From Burkholderia pseudomultivorans (GTDB taxonomy: Bacteria > Pseudomonadota > Gammaproteobacteria > Burkholderiales > Burkholderiaceae): DNA of 64,000 nucleotides. The notes under the pieces were generated by a model. That model made no database searches. It had not been told where the DNA came from and worked only from the letters and a program-made list of their open reading frames with translations. How positions within the stretch are numbered: the first letter of the stretch is position 1; every line of letters begins with the position of its first letter. Position numbers and translations under genes: made by a program. The DNA lies in contig NZ_CABVPP010000004.1 in assembly GCF_902499075.1 (NCBI RefSeq), positions 62,001 to 126,000 of the forward strand. Direction: 5' to 3'. This document shows positions 36,245 to 44,096 of this stretch, in pieces.

Positions 36245-37639
36245 TCAGGACACCGCATAGTGCTTGACCGGTCGCCCGCGCAGCGTCGCGTGCACGGCCG
36301 CGACGACCAGCATGTTGATAACGAGGCACACCAGGCCAAGATTGATGCCGCCGAAATCGACGTGCAACAGGTAAAACAGCATCGCGAGCGCCTGCCCGCA
36401 CAGCATGCCCGACGCCACGGCGACGGGCCGCACGCGACGCCCGGCGAGCAGGATCAGCACGCCGGGCAGAAACTGCGCGATGCCGTAGAACGTCGTGTTG
36501 ATCAGCGTGAGCATCAGGTTCGGCGTCAGCATCGTCGTCGCGATCGACAGCAGCAGATAGCCGACGATCACGTATTTCGCCGCGCGCTTCTGGCGCGTCT
36601 CGGGCAGATTCGGCATCAGGTTGCGCGTGACGATCGGCCCGATCGCGAGACAGATGCCGGCGAGCACGAGCAGCCCCGACAGCGCGGCCCCCGCCGCGAC
36701 GAGCCCGATCAGCCAGCCCGGCAGCAGATGGACGACGGCCGCGAAGAACGCGTCGTTCGGCGACGCGAGCTTCAGATTCGCGCTGATCGCGTAATACGAC
36801 GCGACGACGAGGAACGGATACATCAACATGTACAGCGGCATCGCGACCTGCGTGCGACGAATCGTGTTCGGCCCGCGCGCCGTGAAAAAGCCCTGCACCG
36901 CGAACGGCATGATGTAGAAGCCGAGCGACTGATAGAGCATCGTGCTCATGGAGAAGCGCAGCTGCGGTGCGGTCATCGTGTTGCTCACGTGCCGACTCGC
37001 GGCTTCGAATACGGGATGCACGCTGCCGACCTTCAATGCGACGGCCGTGCCCGTGACGACGATCGCGAGCAGCATCAGGATATCCTTCAGGATCGCGATA
37101 TACGCGGACGCGCGCACGCCCGACATCGCGATATACGTGAACGCGAGCGCCGCGCAGACGAGGATCAGATACAGCGGATCGACGTGCCAGCCGAGTCCTT
37201 TCAGGGCGGCGGCGAGCCCCGTGAACTGCATCTGCCCCCACGGAATCAGGAACAGGATCGATGCGAGCGCAACCATCAGTTCGAGCGCGCGGCTGCCGTA
37301 ATGGCCTTTGAACAGATCGGCGAGCGTGATCGCATGATGCCGACGCCCGGCTTCCCAGATCTTCGGGCCGATGAAATAGCCGATCGGATAGGCGAGCAGG
37401 ATATAGCCGAGAAACCATACGCCGTAGGTCGGCCCTTTCGCGTAGATCCCGCCGGGAAAGCCGACCATCGTGCCGATGCTGTAGATCTCGCCGGCGGTCA
37501 GGAAGAACAGCAGCGCCGTGCCGAACTGGCCGGACGCGACGAAGAAGTCATGCACGCTCTGCTTGCCGTGCCCGCGTCGCGAGCGGTAGGCCAGGTAAAG
37601 CGACAGCGCGATCAGCGCGGCGAAGACGACCGTGGACAT
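36245..37639 (-). CDS. Sodium:solute symporter family permease
   Basis: The 464-residue protein has about 13 helices, with the SSS signature region FFLTAGEIYSIGTMVGFPG in helices 1-2 and later GLVAAGAALSGLLVLAGICLA. The ATG at 37639 follows GAGGTGCGC; a GTG six bases upstream lies inside that ribosome site. It probably carries the substrate of the adjacent amidohydrolase, driven by sodium. It is preceded by a DUF3311 gene, the usual partner of this SSS branch. Confidence 0.9.
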   Translation of the reverse strand: MSTVVFAALIALSLYLAYRSRRGHGKQSVHDFFVASGQFGTALLFFLTAGEIYSIGTMVGFPGGIYAKGPTYGVWFLGYILLAYPIGYFIGPKIWEAGRRHHAITLADLFKGHYGSRALELMVALASILFLIPWGQMQFTGLAAALKGLGWHVDPLYLILVCAALAFTYIAMSGVRASAYIAILKDILMLLAIVVTGTAVALKVGSVHPVFEAASRHVSNTMTAPQLRFSMSTMLYQSLGFYIMPFAVQGFFTARGPNTIRRTQVAMPLYMLMYPFLVVASYYAISANLKLASPNDAFFAAVVHLLPGWLIGLVAAGAALSGLLVLAGICLAIGPIVTRNLMPNLPETRQKRAAKYVIVGYLLLSIATTMLTPNLMLTLINTTFYGIAQFLPGVLILLAGRRVRPVAVASGMLCGQALAMLFYLLHVDFGGINLGLVCLVINMLVVAAVHATLRGRPVKHYAVS

Positions 37640-37717
37640 GCGCACCTCGGCGAAAGGACGGGAACGAAGGATTCGCCGGAAAGCGCAGGCGGCCGGCGGT
37701 CCGCGCGAACGAACCGG

Positions 37718-37912
37718 CTACGCGCCGGGCGTGTGGCGGTCGAACAGCATCCAGCACGCGAACAGGCAGCCGGACGTCAGCACGAACCACGCGAAGATCC
37801 ACATGAACAGGAACGGCACGCCGAACACGTAGCGGTCCTGCGACGCGACCCACGGCAGCACGCCCATCACACCGAGATACGGAATACCGATGCCGATCAG
37901 ATATCGGAGCAT
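37718..37912 (-). CDS. DUF3311 small membrane protein
   Basis: The 64-residue protein has two predicted helices (YLIGIGIPYLGVMGVLPWVA and VFGVPFLFMWIFAWFVLTSGC). It ends with a short polar tail. DUF3311 proteins sit immediately before sodium:solute symporters in many bacteria and may be accessory subunits, as YhdT is to PanF. The ATG at 37912 follows GAGGAGGCGTGC. It starts the minus-strand DUF3311-SSS-amidohydrolase-GTPase operon. Confidence 0.88.
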   Translation of the reverse strand: MLRYLIGIGIPYLGVMGVLPWVASQDRYVFGVPFLFMWIFAWFVLTSGCLFACWMLFDRHTPGA

Positions 37913-38111
37913 GCACGCCTCCTCGCTAACGGGTTCGTCGGGAACAGCGATGCGAGCGCGCGGCGGCACGTCGCGCGCAATCGTCGAACCCAGTATTCGA
38001 AGCCAAAATGCGCGGCGATAGTGCCAGACGCGGGGAATCGTTTGGGCCAGCGGGCGTGCAGGCGGACGCGAACGCGACGCGACGCACTGCGCCGCGCCGC
38101 ACCGGACCGCG

Positions 38112-38996
38112 TCACGCGCGCGGACCGAGGCGTTCGGCGAGAAAGCCGATGAAGGTGCGCAGCGTGACGAAGCCTTCGCGATGCTGCGGAAACACCGCGT
38201 TCAGCGTGATCGGCGCGGGCGCATACGCGTCGAGCACCGGCACGAGCGCGCCGCCGTCGAGCGCCGCGCCGACGATGAAGGACGGCAGCAACGCGATGCC
38301 GAGCCCCGCGATTGCCGCATCGCGCACGACTTCGCCGTTGTTCGCGACGAGCGGCCCCTGCACGTCGAACGTGCGCGGCGCGCCGTCGACGCGGAACTCC
38401 CAGCCGACGCGCCGCTCGCGCCCGTACAGCAGGCACGTGTGATTCGCGAGCTCGGCCGGCGTCGCCGGCGTGCCGTGCCGCTTCAGATAGGCGGGGCTCG
38501 CGCACGCGATCATCTTCCATGCGCCGAGCGCCCGCGCGATCAGCGTCGAATCCTCGAGCGCGCCGATCCGCAGCACGAGATCGAAGCCCTCGCCGATCAC
38601 GTCGACGCGCCGATCGGTCAGATCGAGATTGAGCCGCACGGCCGGATGCGCGGACAGGAACTCGGCGATCAGCGGCGAGACGTGCGTGATCCCGAACGAC
38701 AGCGGCGCGCTGATCTTCAGCGAACCGTGCAGTTCGGTGCTGCGCACCGACATCGCCTGCTCGGCATCGGCGACTTCCGCGAGGATCCGCTGCGCGCGCG
38801 CATAGAACTCCTGGCCCGATTCGGTCACGGCGAGATTGCGCGTGTTCCGGTGCAGCAGGCGCACGCCGAGCGACGCCTCGAGCGCCATCGTGCGCCGGCT
38901 GACGAACTGCTTCGACAGCATCAGTTGATCGGCCGCCGCGGTGAAACTGCCCGCATCGACGGTCGCGACAAAAATCCGGAGGTCGTTGAGTTCCAT
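38112..38996 (-). CDS. LysR-type transcriptional regulator
   Basis: The 294-residue protein has an N-terminal winged helix (about 3-60, with GSFTAAADQLMLSKQFVSRRT) and an effector domain of the CrgA/DsdC-like group (SLKISAPLSFGITHVSPLIAEF). The ATG at 38996 was preferred to a GTG nine bases upstream. It is divergent from pirin and WrbA genes with a LysR-type box in the gap, and so probably controls their response to quinones or redox stress. Confidence 0.9.
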   Translation of the reverse strand: MELNDLRIFVATVDAGSFTAAADQLMLSKQFVSRRTMALEASLGVRLLHRNTRNLAVTESGQEFYARAQRILAEVADAEQAMSVRSTELHGSLKISAPLSFGITHVSPLIAEFLSAHPAVRLNLDLTDRRVDVIGEGFDLVLRIGALEDSTLIARALGAWKMIACASPAYLKRHGTPATPAELANHTCLLYGRERRVGWEFRVDGAPRTFDVQGPLVANNGEVVRDAAIAGLGIALLPSFIVGAALDGGALVPVLDAYAPAPITLNAVFPQHREGFVTLRTFIGFLAERLGPRA

Positions 38997-39034
38997 ATTG
39001 TCCACTTGAATGTGACAGTGATTATCGCCTCAGC

Positions 39035-39051
39035 GATTTATTTGTCAAATC
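39035..39051. promoter_or_regulatory. LysR-type box between LysR and pirin genes
   Basis: GATTT-N7-AAATC contains the T-N11-A core expected for LTTR binding. It lies 39 bases from the LysR start and 73 from the pirin start. Confidence 0.5.
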
Positions 39052-39123
39052 GATTGACCTACGATGGATGTCAACACAACGCGACTGCCCACTTCCGAGG
39101 CGATGCGTCACCAAGGACCCATC

Positions 39124-39849
39124 ATGATCGACATCCGTGCAGCAAACCAACGCGGCCGTGCGGAGCACGGCTGGCTCAGCTCCCGTCACACGTTCTCGTT
39201 CGCGAACTACTTCGATCCGCAGCAGGTCGGCTTCTCCGATCTGCTGGTGATCAACGACGATCGCGTCGCGCCGGCGCGCGGCTTCGGCACGCACCCGCAC
39301 CGCGACATGGAAATCCTGTCGTACGTGCTCGAAGGCGCGCTGGAGCACAAGGACTCGATGGGCACCGGCTCGGTGATCGTGCCGGGCGACGTGCAGCTGA
39401 TGAGCGCCGGCACCGGCGTGCGCCACAGCGAGTTCAACCACTCGCCGGACGCGCCCGTCCACTTCCTGCAGATCTGGGTCGGACCGGCCGAGAAAGGCGC
39501 CGCGCCGCGCTATCAGCAGACGCACGTCGCGGCCGACGACAAGCGCGGCAAGCTCGCGCTCGTCGTGTCGCCGGATGGCGCCGCCGGTTCGCTGAAGATT
39601 CGCCAGGACACGCGGATCTACGCGGGCCTCTTCGACGGCGACGAACGCGCGACGCTCGAGCTCGCACCGGATCGCTTCGCCTACGTGCACGTCGCGCGCG
39701 GCAGCGTCACGGTCAACGGTGTGACGCTCGGTGAAGGCGACGGCGCACGGATTCGCGGCGAACAGGCGCTGACGTTCGCCGATGGCCACGATGCCGAAGT
39801 GCTGGTCTTCGACCTGCGTCCGATCGAAGTGACGGCCGAGTGGGCATGA
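39124..39849 (+). CDS. Pirin family protein (YhhW-like quercetinase)
   Basis: The 241-residue bicupin has the pirin metal site in the first cupin: HPHRDMEILSYVLEG, with a further His in LEHKDS and Glu in RHSEFNHS. HFLQIWV follows. Family members are cytoplasmic, bind Fe or Ni, and some cleave quercetin in vitro. The ATG at 39124 follows AAGGACCCATC. A strong terminator separates it from wrbA, but both face away from the LysR gene. Confidence 0.92.
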   Translation: MIDIRAANQRGRAEHGWLSSRHTFSFANYFDPQQVGFSDLLVINDDRVAPARGFGTHPHRDMEILSYVLEGALEHKDSMGTGSVIVPGDVQLMSAGTGVRHSEFNHSPDAPVHFLQIWVGPAEKGAAPRYQQTHVAADDKRGKLALVVSPDGAAGSLKIRQDTRIYAGLFDGDERATLELAPDRFAYVHVARGSVTVNGVTLGEGDGARIRGEQALTFADGHDAEVLVFDLRPIEVTAEWA

Positions 39850-39867
39850 CGCCTGCTCGGGAAACCG

Positions 39868-39894
39868 GGCCCCGCCGCGTGCGGGGCCTTTTTT
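39868..39894 (+). terminator. Rho-independent terminator after pirin
   Basis: GGCCCCGC-cgcgt-GCGGGGCC is a perfect 8-bp stem followed by TTTTTT, 18 bases after the pirin stop. Confidence 0.95.
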
Positions 39895-39911
39895 AAGCGG
39901 AGATTCGCAAC

Positions 39912-40514
39912 ATGGCCAAGGTACTCGTTCTTTACTACTCATCCTACGGACACGTCGAAACGATGGCGCAGCAGGTCGCGGAAGGCGCGAAATCGGTGCC
40001 CGGCGTCGAAGTCACGCTCAAGCGCGTGCCGGAGACGATTCCCGCCGATCAGGCGAAGGCGATCGGCATCAAGACCGATCAGGCCGCACCGGTCGCGACG
40101 GTGGACGAGCTCGCGGACTACGATGCGATCCTGTTCGGCACGCCGACACGCTTCGGCAACATGGCCGGCCAGATGCGCACGTTCCTCGACCAGACGGGCG
40201 GCCTGTGGATGAAGGGCGCGCTGGTCGGCAAGATCGGCAGCGTGTTCGCGTCGACGGGCACGCAGCACGGCGGCCAGGAAACGACGATCACGTCGTTCCA
40301 TACGACGCTGCTGCATCACGGGATGGTGATCGTCGGCGTGCCGTATGCGTGCAGCGGGCTCGTGAACATGAATGAGATCACGGGCGGCACGCCGTACGGC
40401 GCGACGACGCTCGCGGGCGCGGACGGCAGCCGTCAGCCGAGCGCGAACGAACTCGACATCGCGCGCTATCAGGGCAAGCACGTCGCGGAACTCGCGGTGA
40501 AGCTCGCTTCGTAA
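39912..40514 (+). CDS. wrbA: NAD(P)H:quinone oxidoreductase, WrbA type
   Basis: The 200-residue flavodoxin-fold protein has the FMN phosphate loop [13 protein letters not shown], the [24 protein letters not shown] segment and [14 protein letters not shown], all typical of WrbA. It makes a two-electron reduction of quinones with NAD(P)H, which avoids semiquinones. This fits a genome region rich in hydroquinone and gallate catabolism. GCGGAG lies nine bases before the ATG. Length is typical (198-200). Confidence 0.94.
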   Translation: MAKVLVLYYSSYGHVETMAQQVAEGAKSVPGVEVTLKRVPETIPADQAKAIGIKTDQAAPVATVDELADYDAILFGTPTRFGNMAGQMRTFLDQTGGLWMKGALVGKIGSVFASTGTQHGGQETTITSFHTTLLHHGMVIVGVPYACSGLVNMNEITGGTPYGATTLAGADGSRQPSANELDIARYQGKHVAELAVKLAS

Positions 40515-40525
40515 GCCCGTCGTCA

Positions 40526-40576
40526 GGTCGCGCGCGTAGCGCGACCGTGCGCGTCGCGGGCGTGGCGCCGCGACGC
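40526..40576. repeat. Two tandem perfect hairpins after wrbA
   Basis: GGTCGCGC-gcgta-GCGCGACC (40526-40546) and GCGTCGCGG-N8-CCGCGACGC (40551-40576) lie one after the other just past the wrbA stop. Neither has a T-run. They may terminate or stabilise the transcripts of wrbA and the convergent exported protein. Confidence 0.5.
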
Positions 40577-40612
40577 CGCGCGCCGCGCGTTCTGCGTCGT
40601 GCGCCGCCGGCG

Positions 40613-40921
40613 CTACTGTCCGGAAGCCGGCGCGGCCGGCGCCGCGTTGGCCGGCGCCTTCTGTACCGCGTTCTGCGGATAGTTGCTCTGATCGTTGGTC
40701 AGCCGATAGCCGCTGCCCGTGCCGATCGCCTTCAGGTCCTTCGCGTGCCGCTCGCGTGCCGCCTTACGCGCCGCTTTCTTCTTCGCCTTGTCGAGCTGCT
40801 TCTGCGTCGGCGCGGATGCCGCCGTCGTGTCCTGCGCCCATGCCGCCGGCGCACCGGTCAACAGCAGACCGAACGACGCCGTGACTGCCACTACCACCGA
40901 AACCACGCGAGACTGCTTCAT
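40613..40921 (-). CDS. Small exported Lys/Ala-rich protein
   Basis: The 102-residue product has a clear signal peptide (MKQSRVVSVVVAV...APAAWAQD) and a very basic mid-section (KQLDKAKKKAARKAARERHAKDLK, likely a helix). An Asn/Gln/Pro/Ala-rich tail ends the protein. AAGGAGATCCGGC precedes the ATG. It resembles the DUF4148-like small periplasmic proteins of Burkholderia in layout, but I cannot place it in a family with certainty. It is convergent with wrbA. Confidence 0.75.
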   Translation of the reverse strand: MKQSRVVSVVVAVTASFGLLLTGAPAAWAQDTTAASAPTQKQLDKAKKKAARKAARERHAKDLKAIGTGSGYRLTNDQSNYPQNAVQKAPANAAPAAPASGQ

Positions 40922-41138
40922 GCCGGATCTCCTTGTCGATTGTTGATGGTGAATCGAGCGGCGCCGGCGCGCTCGCGACGGATCTCGGTTGCGCACGACG
41001 GCGCCGATGCAACGTTAGCCGATCGCCGCGGAATTGTCCTTGTGCATTCGTGAATTCCGGCGATAACGGCCCGCATACGTGCCGGCCGCGATCGAGACGC
41101 GTAATGCGATCTTGCCGTACAGCCGCAGCGCACGCCGC

Positions 41139-41873
41139 TCAGAGCCAGCGCGACACGATCGGCAGCAGGATCGGCACGACGAACGCGGTCAACACGCCAT
41201 TCAATCCCATCCCGAGCCCGGCGAACGCACCGGCTTCCTCGCTGACCTGAAACGCGCGCGCGGTGCCGATGCCATGCGAGGCGACGCCGAGCGCGAAGCC
41301 GCGCACCGCAGGCTCCTCGATGCGCAGCGCGTTCAGGATGCTGCGCGCACAGACGGCGCCCAAGATGCCGGTCGAAATGACGAGCACGGCCGTCAGCGAC
41401 GGAATGCCGCCGATCTCGGCGGCAACCGCCATCGCGATCGGCGTCGTCGCGGACTTCGGCGCGAGCGACGCAATCGTCTGATGAGACGCGCCGAGCAACG
41501 CGGCGATGCCGACCGCCGACACGATCGCCGTCAGCGAACCGGCGACGAGGCCGATCAGCAGCGGCACCGCCGCGCGGCGCAGCTTTGCCCATTGGCGATA
41601 CAGCGGCAGTGCGAGCGCGACGGTGGCGGGGCCGAGCAGGAAATGGACGAACTGCGCGCCTTCGAAATACGTCGGGTACGGCGTGCGCGTCAGCGTCAGC
41701 AGCGCGACGATCAGCGCGACCGCGATCAGCACCGGGTTCGCGAGCGGATTGAAGCGGGCGCGCGCATAGACGGCCTGCGCGACGAGATACGCGATCAGCG
41801 TGATCGTGAGCCCGAGCAGCGGACTCGCGGCGAGGTAGACCCAGATCGCGCCGAGTTTCGGGAAGGCCGTCAT
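41139..41873 (-). CDS. lrgB: LrgB/CidB family membrane protein
   Basis: The 244-residue protein has several hydrophobic helices and family motifs: FLLGPATVALALPLYRQW, LAPKSATTPIAMAVAAEIGGIPSLTA and GFALGVASHGIGTARAF. LrgB proteins work with the holin-like LrgA. Plant and bacterial members export glycolate or pyruvate-type metabolites or modulate murein hydrolases. Its ATG overlaps the LrgA stop (ATGA). Confidence 0.92.
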   Translation of the reverse strand: MTAFPKLGAIWVYLAASPLLGLTITLIAYLVAQAVYARARFNPLANPVLIAVALIVALLTLTRTPYPTYFEGAQFVHFLLGPATVALALPLYRQWAKLRRAAVPLLIGLVAGSLTAIVSAVGIAALLGASHQTIASLAPKSATTPIAMAVAAEIGGIPSLTAVLVISTGILGAVCARSILNALRIEEPAVRGFALGVASHGIGTARAFQVSEEAGAFAGLGMGLNGVLTAFVVPILLPIVSRWL

Positions 41874-42241
41874 CGCGTGCCCTCCGCGGTGCCGGCCGCA
41901 CGTTGCTGGCGCCGCAGCAGCGCGCGCGTGACGAGTGCGGTAACCGCGATCGCGAGCGTCGTGCTGACGACGAGCGCGACGACGACCGCGACCGCGTCGC
42001 CGCGCACGCGGCCCGCCGACACCATGATCCCGACGCCGGCCGGCACGAACAGCAGCGACAGATGGCGCAGCAGTTCGAGCGCGGTCGGCTCGATCGCGTC
42101 GGCGACCTGCGGCCGCAGCATCGCGAAACCGAACAACAGCAGCATGCCGATCACCGGGCCGGGCACCGGCAAACCGAACAGATAGGACACGCCTTCCCCG
42201 AGACACTGGAAGGTCAGCAATACCGCGAAAGCCTGCAACAT
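41870..42241 (-). CDS. lrgA: LrgA/CidA holin-like protein
   Basis: The 123-residue protein has four predicted helices and family motifs GLPVPGPVIGMLLLF and LLRHLSLLFVPAGVGIM. It overlaps lrgB by four bases, so the two are coupled. CAGGAG lies nine bases before the ATG. A perfect 9-bp GC hairpin (42275-42296) sits in the leader just upstream and could affect expression. Confidence 0.92.
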   Translation of the reverse strand: MLQAFAVLLTFQCLGEGVSYLFGLPVPGPVIGMLLLFGFAMLRPQVADAIEPTALELLRHLSLLFVPAGVGIMVSAGRVRGDAVAVVVALVVSTTLAIAVTALVTRALLRRQQRAAGTAEGTR

Positions 42242-42354
42242 GAAGCGATTCTCCTGACGACGGCGCGCGCCGCGGCGGCCGGCACGCGCCGGCCGCTACC
42301 GGCCTCGGCGCGCGCGGTAAGCGCGATCGTACCAAGTTCGCGAAACCTGCAGCG

Positions 42355-42527
42355 TCATTCGGCCGGCGTCAGTTCATGCTCGCGCGCGAAGCCGTGCGGG
42401 TAGCGGCGCGAGTGTGCTCATGATCGTTTCGAGCCGCAGGTCCTCGCAGGCATCGAATGTCGCGCGCACCGTGTCGGTGATCGCGCTCGGCGCTTCGTCG
42501 GCGCGTGCGCCGGAACTCGGCTCCGTC
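42355..42527 (-). pseudogene. Remnant of hydroxyquinol 1,2-dioxygenase, N-terminal part
   Basis: Reading the minus strand just after the maleylacetate reductase, SAITDTVRATFDACEDLRLETIMSTL lines up (in the first frame) with LTEQVVASFDGAPNPRVRMLMQSL near the start of the intact dioxygenase at 50734-51606. After a frameshift, the next frame gives HGFAREHELTPAE, matching HAFVRETELTEAE. It then hits TGA where the intact protein has Trp (TGG). The rest of the gene is gone. A GAGAGGAG ribosome site is still visible (42528-42534) but no start codon remains. It is a dead copy. Confidence 0.8.
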
Positions 42528-42584
42528 TCCTCTCTTCGTCGGCGCGACGCGCGCGCCGCAATGGGCCCGCCGGCGTCGCGCCGC

Positions 42585-43643
42585 TCACGCCGGCCGGCGG
42601 CCCGCATAGGCGTCTTCGAGCAGCGCGCGCAGCGATGCGCGCTCGGGCGGACGCGGGTTCCAGTACGGATTGCGCAACGCGAGATCGAGCACGCGTTCGA
42701 TGTCGGCCTCGTCCATGCCGATGTCCTTCAGCGCGACCGGCACGCCGCTCGCACGGGCGAGATCGAAGACGCCGCGTGCCGCGTCGTCGGCGCCGAGCGC
42801 GGCGGCGATGCGGCGCATCGCGGCCGGCGCGGCATCGCGGTTGTAAGCGAGCGCATGCGGCAGCACGATCGTATGGGTTTCCGCGTGCGGCAGGTTCAGC
42901 GTGCCGCCCAGCGTATGGCACAGCTTGTGATGCAGCGCCATCCCGACGCTGCCGAGCACGGCGCCGCACAGCCAGGCGCCGTACAGACAGTCGGCGCGCG
43001 CGTCGGCGTCGTGCGCGTCGTGCACGATGCGCGGCAGGCCGCCGGCCAGTGCACGGATGCCTTGCTCCGCCATCAGGCTCACGACTGGGTTCGCGTCCGG
43101 CGCGTACAGCCCTTCGGCCGCGTGCGCGATCGCGTTGATCCCGCTCGTCACCGAGAGCGCCACCGGCAGCGACAGCGTCAGGTCCGGATCGTAGATCACG
43201 GCCTTCGGCAGCACGCGCAGGTCGCGGCCCGTCTTCTTCACGCCGCCTTCAGTGAGCCCGTAGATCGGCGTCATTTCGGAGCCGGCATAGGTCGTCGGCA
43301 CCGCGACGATAGGCAGCCCCGAATCGAGCGCGATCGCCTTGCCGAGGCCCGTCGTCGAGGCGCCGCCGATCGCGATCGCGCAGTCCGCATCGACCTGCGC
43401 GGCGAATGCGCGGGCCGCGCGCGCCGTCTCGTTCGGCACGTGCATCACCGCTTCGGCAAACACGCCGGCGGCGCGCGCGCCAAGCCGATGCGCGAGCGCT
43501 TCGGCCTGCGCGCGCTGCGGCGGCGTCGACAGCACGATCGCGCGCGTCGCGCCAAGGCGCTCGATTTCCTGCGGCAACTGCGCGAGACTGCCCGCGCCGA
43601 ATATGACGCGCGACGGCAGGCCGTTGTAGACGAACGAATGCAT
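42585..43643 (-). CDS. Maleylacetate reductase (second copy, isolated)
   Basis: The 352-residue protein is an iron-alcohol-dehydrogenase-fold enzyme of the maleylacetate reductase type. It has the nucleotide segment AIAIGGASTTGLGKAIAL, VAVPTTYAGSEMTPIYG, and the metal region HHKLCHTLGGTLNLPHAETH. It reduces maleylacetate to 3-oxoadipate with NAD(P)H. It appears fully intact and is paralogous to the copy at 51635-52702. Both immediate neighbours are remnants, so it may be redundant or supply other pathways feeding maleylacetate. CGGAG lies before the ATG at 43643. Confidence 0.9.
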   Translation of the reverse strand: MHSFVYNGLPSRVIFGAGSLAQLPQEIERLGATRAIVLSTPPQRAQAEALAHRLGARAAGVFAEAVMHVPNETARAARAFAAQVDADCAIAIGGASTTGLGKAIALDSGLPIVAVPTTYAGSEMTPIYGLTEGGVKKTGRDLRVLPKAVIYDPDLTLSLPVALSVTSGINAIAHAAEGLYAPDANPVVSLMAEQGIRALAGGLPRIVHDAHDADARADCLYGAWLCGAVLGSVGMALHHKLCHTLGGTLNLPHAETHTIVLPHALAYNRDAAPAAMRRIAAALGADDAARGVFDLARASGVPVALKDIGMDEADIERVLDLALRNPYWNPRPPERASLRALLEDAYAGRRPA

Positions 43644-43666
43644 CGCGATGCGCTCCGTGTAAAGGT

Positions 43667-44015
43667 TCAACGCGGATAGTACGGCGGAATCTGCGCGTCG
43701 ACGTCGAGCCGGACCGATTTCGCATGCGCGTACTCGTGCATCGTGTCGTAGCCGCTTCGCGCGCCGGTCGTCCGTTCGCACCGACGCCGTCGAACCGCGA
43801 CCAGGCGCTCACGCGTTTGTCGCACTCGATTCGCCCTGCACCGCTTTTGAAATTGCGTGCGAAGCCGTGTGCGCTGCAGGTCGCGCGTGCAGAGTCCCGC
43901 GCCGAACCTGCACGCAGTGCCGTTCGCGATCGCGAGCGCCTCTTCGCCGGTGCGAAACGTCGTGACCGTCACGAACGGGCCGAGCACCGCGTCCTGCGCG
44001 ACGCTTTCGGTTGGC
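43667..44015 (-). pseudogene. Remnant of an aldehyde dehydrogenase, C-terminal part
   Basis: The minus strand encodes AQDAVLGPFVTVTTFRTGEEALAIANG, matching AQEEVFGPFVTVLRFGSDEEALSIANA in the intact dehydrogenase at 52710-54176. A shifted frame then gives KRVSAWSRFDGVGANGRPARE, which parallels KRVNPGSPFGGIGKSGYGRE. A return to the first frame gives TMHEYAHAKSVRLDVDAQIPPYYPR, like AMHDYTEARSVWVNVDGNVPPHFKR. The N-terminal three quarters are absent and an in-frame TAG lies at the upstream edge. It ends 24 bases before the maleylacetate reductase start. Confidence 0.85.
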
Positions 44016-44096
44016 GTGGCCTACACGCAAGAGCGGCGGGCATAGGCCCGCCGCGTCGATTTCCGCGCGCACCTCGCGGCGCGCGCGAATGCACCC

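Noticed and set aside
35972-38152. Plus-strand open frame of over 700 codons opposite the amidohydrolase and symporter
   Set aside because: Its translation is a low-complexity Arg/Asp/His-rich shadow of the real minus-strand genes. It spans several gene boundaries and lacks a ribosome site.
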